From Homalodisca vitripennis (lineage: Eukaryota > Arthropoda > Insecta > Hemiptera > Cicadellidae): 64,000 nt of DNA. Numbering within the stretch: the stretch's first letter is position 1; each line of letters begins with the position of its first letter. The notes below the pieces were generated by a model. That model was not told where the DNA came from. It did no database searches and saw only the letters and a list, made by a program, of their open reading frames with translations. Shown piece by piece: positions 58,160 through 64,000 of the stretch. The translations under genes were made by a program, and so were the position numbers. The stretch spans positions 16,351-80,350 of the forward strand of contig NW_025776806.1 in the NCBI RefSeq assembly GCF_021130785.1, written 5' to 3'.

Positions 58160-58300
58160 TTAACACATTCAGTGCGGGCGGCACGGATCCGTGCCGCGCC
58201 CGTTCCACGCCAGGGGCGCTTGGGCGCGGAAACCGTGCCGCCATACGAGCTCCTCCCGTTTGTTTTTCAATGGGGTGATCGTGACAGGCGGAGAGAAAGA
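58160..58300. repeat. TTAA-bounded end with 20-bp palindrome and inverted-repeat arm
   Basis: TTAA (58160) is followed by CACATTCAGTGCGGGC and a perfect 20-bp dyad, GCGGCACGGATCCGTGCCGC (58178-58197). Bases 58228-58300 (GAGCTCCTCCCGTTTG...GGCGGAGAGAAAGAGTGGGG) recur inverted at about 60103-60163. This looks like the left end of a piggyBac-type element whose right end is uncertain. Confidence 0.5.
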
Positions 58301-58383
58301 GTGGGGGCAGAGCCGAGCAGTACCGATAAATCCCGAACATTCCTGACAAACCCTGTACATGCGGCTGATAGCGACCTCAGTTC

Positions 58384-60060
58384 GGAACGGTTCTGATTTC
58401 TATTATCTTACGAATTAATGAGTCGTTTTATATCCGAACATATCTGCAAAACATAGAAATTATATCGAATTAATTATATTAATATTGAACTTTCTTTATA
58501 ACTCCAAAGATACTTTACAAAATGTGAGATGGTGCACAACGAATAAAATGTCATAATCTACAATAGAATAGAAAAATTATTTATTTTTCTTGAAAATATG
58601 TACAATAGTAAAATTATATAAACATCATTTATACCTTAAGCACAAACACAAACATTGCTCCTTAGTTGTAGACACAATTGACATGAGAATAAAAATAAAA
58701 CAATGTTACTTTTTTATTAAAGAAATATGAAACATGTCTTTTTTTATTTTAATACAGCTAGGGTACATCAATAAACAAAATTCAAGAAAACAAAATAGGA
58801 CCTCAAAAGGCAAGGAACTGCCTGTGTAGAGGCTCCAACTTTCTTAGAAAAACAAAAGAAAACAACACTCAAGCAAATGAAATTAACAAATAAATTCAAA
58901 TACGATAAATCTACCCATTTAAACTAAGCTTTAATAAAACAAATTTGAATAAAAAACACATTATATAATTTTCAAAGTCTAAAGCTAATTCAGTATACAT
59001 AAAATGCCATAAATATAAATTATAACCATATCCAGTTATCTTTTTGTGATATTGGAATATATTCAAATTAATAGGACAAAAGCAACATATTATAATGTGG
59101 AGTCCTTAATTTGTAGTAAATAAATTAATAATTACTTAACCAAAAACATAATTATAGAAATATGACAAAATCAATGACAACTACCTGACTTTAATACCTA
59201 ACATAGCACGTGACATAATTAATAAATACAAAATTATCCTAATTATATTATATTACTGTACAGATTTATGATACAATTATACAAATTTATACAATTTATT
59301 GAAGTCTGCCATTGTCACTCAGAAGGCTTAAGTCCAGGCAAATCTGTCTGTTTGTTGGATATATAGAGAATGAGAAATAAGCTATAGACTTGAAATTGTG
59401 CATGCAACTTCGACCAAGCCTGATAAGTGTCATTTTGTGTCGTCTGGCGTACGCGATTATAATGCTGATCTGATCTATAGTACATGGAAATTATCGAATA
59501 ATTTCTAACTAATAGTAATGTAACCTACAAATTATATTTATTTGATTAAGGCAGTTGGAAAATGCAATGAAACCAAATATAATGTTACGAAAACAATTTT
59601 ATTGGTTTACATTTTAATACGAAAGATGCAATTAAAAAACTCAACATAATTGTTGATTTTGTGTTTGGAGACCCTGAAGATAAATTCTTTAACTACTATG
59701 CTAAGTAGGGCTCTTTTTAATCCTCCTGGATGTTTAATCCACCCTCGAATGTTTTATAGCTACGCCACTGAATGTAACGAAGTTACTTTGTTACATTAGA
59801 CTTCCTTACGTCTTTTTTGGTATTTCGATACTCCGTTGTATTGGTTTATTTGTATGTAGACAAGAGTAATTGCCTGCCATTAATTACGTTGTAAAATAAA
59901 TTTAATTGCGCTGCATCCTGCAGCATCCAGCTTTGAAAATGTAATATATATATTACATTTATACATATACATACATATACATATTACACCACCAGGCTCT
60001 ATTAAATTCAGAGGAGTACAGAGCGAGAACGCGCGGACTGCTTATTCCACTATTCTAATA
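58384..60060. other. AT-rich stretch without genes
   Basis: About 1.7 kb of AT-rich sequence with no coding signal. It contains a TA/CATA simple repeat near 59945-59990. The segment near 59345-59400 (CTGTCTGTTTGTTGG, gacttgaaattgtgcatg) loosely resembles the 5' region of Helitron-like units. Nothing else recognised. Confidence 0.4.
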
Positions 60061-60084
60061 CGCGGGCTATCTCTAGTTGGCAGG

Positions 60085-60180
60085 AGGGGCCCCTCCATCC
60101 CCACTTTTTCTCTCCGCCTGTCACGATCACCCCATTGAAAACAAACGGGAGGAGCTCGTTGCCGCCATGCGGCCCAGAAC
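60085..60180. repeat. Right arm of the 58.2/60.1-kb inverted repeat
   Basis: Sequence CCCACTTTTTCTCTCCGCCTG...GGGAGGAGCTCG is the reverse complement of 58228-58300 with only a few differences. Outside this core the two arms diverge, so they may be ends of one element or two separate insertions. Confidence 0.65.
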
Positions 60181-60833
60181 AAATCACTTCAGTGCAAGCC
60201 TAGCTTGCGTCGTAAGTGGTAGGATTGTTTTGCGCTCTGTTGTAGTATCACACATAACCTCACTAGTGCGTTGGTTTGTTCCTGGCGCGTGGCACGGTTT
60301 CGGTACGGTACTTTATTGCAAGCAAGCGTGTTGAATATACGTCGGCGCCTCGCATGCGTGACATTGTGGTGTGTGTTACTGTTGTGTTCTTTTAGTTTAT
60401 TTAAAAAATGGCTAACGGCGAAAAACGCAGCGGTTATCATCGCCCTCAAGAGAAAATTGGCACCTACTCGTATTTGGTGGTGTCAATTAGGCAAACATAG
60501 ATTACATTCTATAAGAAAAAATATAAATAGGAATGAAAGCAAGTAGTTGAGTAAATAATTTAAAATAACCTTAGAACTAGATAACAATACATGTAACAAG
60601 GGAAAGACTGTAAAGAGGTCTTAACCCATATAGGGGCTAAAAATATAAATAAAAACAAAATAAGTACAAGGTACATAACATTAATTAAATAAACTGTAAA
60701 AACTTAACAAATTTTACTGCCACCAAGGTAGCTGTAAAGGGGCTAATTTGGCAGCTGTCATAATAATAATAAATAAAAATTAAATAATAAATTAATAAAT
60801 ATTAACAACAACCGATAATCGGAATAGATAAAC
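60181..60833. other. Unassigned region; probable LINE 3' UTR in its right part
   Basis: An ORF at 60271-60546 (ending APTRIWWCQLGKHRLHSIRK) shows no domain I recognise. The AT-rich 60550-60833 stretch with ATA/TAA triplet runs near 60765 is probably the 3' UTR of the reverse-strand LINE; I cannot fix its end. Confidence 0.35.
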
Positions 60834-63800
60834 TTAACACAATACTATATTTTGTTCATCAGCGACGTTGCTTTCAGAAAAACATAAAAGTGTTTGAGTT
60901 GCCGTCTCGTCGTCGCAGAGAATATCGTTCAACGAAGCTGGCAGATTCGAGTTGCGCCTATGTACCGAGTAGCGAGGGCAGTCAACAAGCATATGTTCAA
61001 CTGTAATAACAGTGTCACATGTGTCGCAGACCGGAGGATCATCTCTACTCATGAGGAAGCCATGTGTGAGAAGCGTATGGCCTAGCCGCAGGCGACACAA
61101 CACAACCTCCTCACGACGACTCGGGCGGTTCGCTGTCTCCCAGAGTCCAACGCAGTCTTTAATACGACGTAACTTGTTGTTAACGACTGCCTGCCACTCG
61201 GTATTCCATTTGGCTTTCAGTTTGCCCTTCACTACCGGAATAATGTCGGAGGAAATTATCCGTGCGGTGTAAGGCTGGAGTTCCAATGCTTCTTTGGCTC
61301 CTCTATCTGCCAGCTCGTTTCCGGATATTCCAATGTGGCCAGGTACCCAGACAAGAAAGACAGCAGCAACACCTTTGGACTGAAGGGACGACAAAGAGTG
61401 CCATATTTCGCGGATGATGTTGTGTTTTGAAAACATGTCGCTGATGGCTTGTATACCACTAAGGGAGTCGCTGCAGATAACCAATTTTTTAGTCATAGGA
61501 AACGTTATATTTAGGGCCTTTTGGATGGATGTTAATTCGGCCGTGAAAATGGAAGAGTCGTTGGGGAGACGAAACCCGTATCGTCTAACCCCAGTGACGA
61601 AAGCACATCCAGTTCTACAACGTTCCTTTGACCCGTCCAGTATAGACAACATCGCAAGGTGCGAGGCTGCCTAGTATTTGACGGAATTCTTGTTGGTAGA
61701 CTGTTTCTGGAGTGGAAAACTTTTTTAAACTTAGAGAGATTTAAAATAATTTTTGGCATTGAGACGCTCCAGGGTGGGATATCACATTGATGAACGAAAT
61801 TTAAACTGGTAATCATTTAGGCCTATTTCATAAGCGTAGGATTTGGTCCTAACGCCTAAGAGTGAAGGAAGATTTGGTCTCGCTAGGAAAAGAATTATAG
61901 AGTGGATTTCGCAGGACCGGTTCAAACGCAGGGTTTTCTGGCTTCCCTGAAAGAGCGTGAACATAGGTTAGGGACAGTTGTTGTCGTCTATGCGAAAGAG
62001 GGGGTTCTCCCGTTTCTGCGAGAAGACTATTAATAGGAGAAGAATCGAAAAGCTCCAGTGGCCAGTCTTATAAAGCAGAATTATGGACTGGGTCAAGCAT
62101 TTTGAGAGCACTGGGTCTTGCGGACCCATATGCTTGACATCCATAATCTATACAGGAACGGATGTTGGCTTTGTAGAACCTGAAGCATGCATGTCCTGTC
62201 AGCCCCCCATTTTGTTCCGCTTAAAGCTCTCAGTATGTTTCAAGCGCTTCACGCATCGGATCTTTTAGGTCTTTCAGGTGAGGCACCCAAGTTAGCCGGG
62301 TATCAAATGTGAGACCCAGGAATTTGATATTGTCACAAGTAGTAATTCTCTGACCCAGCAAAGAGAGCGTTGGCTGCCTGCTCAACGGTACGCATTCTGG
62401 AGAAAAACGATGGCTTTTGTTTTAGGTGGCGAAAAAGAAAAACCTGTAACTCCGCACCACTGCTCAAGCCTGTTGATGGTAAGCTGTAAAGCTCTCTCCC
62501 CCACCGCTAGCTTCTTTGTAGAGATGTAAATAGAGAAATCATCTACAAACAAAGAACAGCGCACAGGAGGGGTAACGCAGGACGATATGTTATTGATTGC
62601 AATGGCAAACAGAGTACAAACTTAGAACGCTACCTTGTGGAATAACCATTTTCCAGCGTGAAGGAATCGGAAATGGTGTTCCCAAGTTTGACCTGTATGG
62701 CTCTTTTCCGACAAGAAGCCCTGTATGAAAGAAACCATGTGGCCCCCTACACCCCAAGATATTAAAGCATTTAATATCCCCCTTCTTCTCCAAGCTTTGT
62801 CATAAGCCTTGGAAAATGTCGAAGAATACCGCGATCAACTGTTTTCTTTCAATAAAGGAATTCAGGATTGCCGATTCCAAGGCAAGTAGATGGTCACTAG
62901 TAGACCGGCCCTTGTCGGAATCCGCACTGGGAGGGTGAAAGAAGATTATTTTTCTCCAGAAAAACCAAACAAGACGTCTGTTGACCATCCTTTCGAATAC
63001 TTTGCAGAGACTGCTAGTAAGCGAAATTGGTCTAATAGGCTCCTGGAGAAGTTCTATCTTGGCCGGGTTTTTGGAGAGCGATAATGTGTGAGCGACGCCA
63101 AGAATTAGGGAATGTTGTTTTCTAAATATATTCTATTATATAATTTCAGAAGATCTTGTTTTCCATCCTCCGTCAGGTTCCGGCAACATAGCATAATGTA
63201 TGTTATCGGGACCTGGAGCAGAATTTGATGTCCGCCTTTAGTGATGAATCAAGTTCATCAATGGTAAAGGGAAGGTTTAAAGGAGAGTTGTTATTGATAT
63301 TTAAATTTAGAGGATGTCTTTCTGTATTTGTTTTGAAATTTTGAAAACTCCCTATTGTAAGATGACGTTTTTGAAATTTCCGCAAAATGTGAGCCGAGTA
63401 AATTGGAAACTGTCAAGGGATCAGTTACCACATCGGTACCATTTTTCAGAGCAATAAGAGAAGGTGGGGGGGTCTTGCAGCAAACAGATCGAAGCTTCCT
63501 CCAAACATCAGATGCAGGAGTTGTTCGTTTTTATTAGATCTGTGTAGTCCAACCAGGACTGCCGCCGCCGCCGTCTCTGTCTAAAAACCTGTCTTGCTTT
63601 TTGCCCGTGCTCTTCTGTATCTATCTACTTAAATTTTCTTCATTCGGTGAATCTGTTGAACTGTCTTAAACATTTTCGACGTTCCTTTAGAGCCGCCGAA
63701 CATTCTTCAGACCACCAAGAAACCTGGCGTTTGTTTGGTGAACCTGAGGATTTTGGAATGCTCCGCTCTGCGGATGTTATAATATTACATGTAAATAATT

Positions 63801-64000
63801 CAGTGGCTGTATTTATGTCGTTTTAGTTCGATATTACTAGTTTGAGAAACCATGTTCTTTTTGTACTCGTTCCAGTCAAGCCCTCTTAATTTTCCACCTG
63901 GGACACCTGCCTGTCGAATACGGAAAGGATTGAAAAGCCACGGCAATGGGCGCATGGTCCACTCACTCCCTGACAGGTGGGAAAGTACGGACCAATCCCC
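60834..64000 (-). pseudogene. I-group non-LTR retrotransposon ORF2, 3' part, frameshifted
   Basis: The polyprotein makes cDNA at the target site. On the reverse strand, from the window edge: GDWSVLSHLSGSEW (probable end of the endonuclease domain) and a linker (WWSEECSAALKERRKC-like, about 63720-63650). The reverse transcriptase follows: LPFTIDELDSSLKADI (63203-63385), GRSTSDHLLALESAILNSF and LIAVFFDIF with the first Asp (about 62830), PQGSVLS (about 62620) and LFVDDFSIYIS, the FVDD active site (about 62540). RNase H (60834-61652) has SILDGSKERCRTGCAF, SSIFTAELTSIQKAL, LVICSDSLSGIQAI and WVPGHIGISGNELADRGAKE. The last part is a zinc-knuckle-like end, CDTCDTVITVEHMLVDC. RNase H places it in the I group (I, R1, LOA and relatives). 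Several frame changes upstream of 61652 break it; the RNase H part is one open frame of 272 residues. Confidence 0.88.

Overview
Organism and general character. The window is AT-rich, repeat-dominated nuclear DNA of an animal, most likely an arthropod (insect). Every recognisable coding stretch belongs to a eukaryotic transposable-element family (P element with THAP domain, piggyBac, hAT with BED finger, PIF/Harbinger with its Myb/MADF partner, Helitron Rep/Hel, an I-group LINE) or to fragments of DUF7869-like genes of the kind common in arthropod genomes. No intact host gene, rRNA, tRNA or bacterial feature was found. Almost all ORFs carry frameshifts or in-frame stops; many indels fall in homopolymers, so part of the damage may be residual sequencing error rather than decay. 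Layout. 1-8.8 kb: a broken DUF7869-like gene, a P-element/THAP9-like transposase pseudogene, a 1.0-kb non-autonomous piggyBac-type element with TTAA ends, a truncated reverse-strand piggyBac transposase and a C-terminal DUF7869-like fragment. 8.76-11.61 kb: a complete-ended piggyBac element with TTAA target duplications, terminal inverted repeats and 17-bp subterminal palindromes. 11.65-50.44 kb: the centrepiece, 14 head-to-tail Helitron-like units of 1.75-13 kb with no spacer. Each starts near TCTAATATA plus an (ACTG)n tract and ends in the hairpin CTGGGGGC-GTA-GCCCCCAG followed by CGAGCCGAAGGCGAG. Thirteen units are non-coding. Unit 5 (13 kb) carries a Helitron replicase/helicase gene with an N-terminal cysteine-protease-like domain; a 4.16-kb hAT element has inserted into that gene. 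50.4-58.2 kb: a Harbinger transposase gene split by a second, two-gene Harbinger element, plus MADF/BESS fragments and small inverted-repeat elements. 58.2-60.8 kb: AT-rich, with an inverted repeat and a strong palindrome. 60.8-64 kb: 3' part of a reverse-strand LINE with reverse transcriptase and RNase H, running off the window. How it fits together. Unit 5 is the plausible source of the enzyme that would mobilise the thirteen non-coding units, since they share its 5' region and 3' hairpin. Units fall into tail classes (A, B, C, D), and an internal ~377-bp duplication occurs with two different tails, so the array looks like the product of rolling-circle tandem amplification plus exchange between units. 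The insertion order can be read in places: the Helitron gene existed before the hAT, and Harbinger A before Harbinger B.
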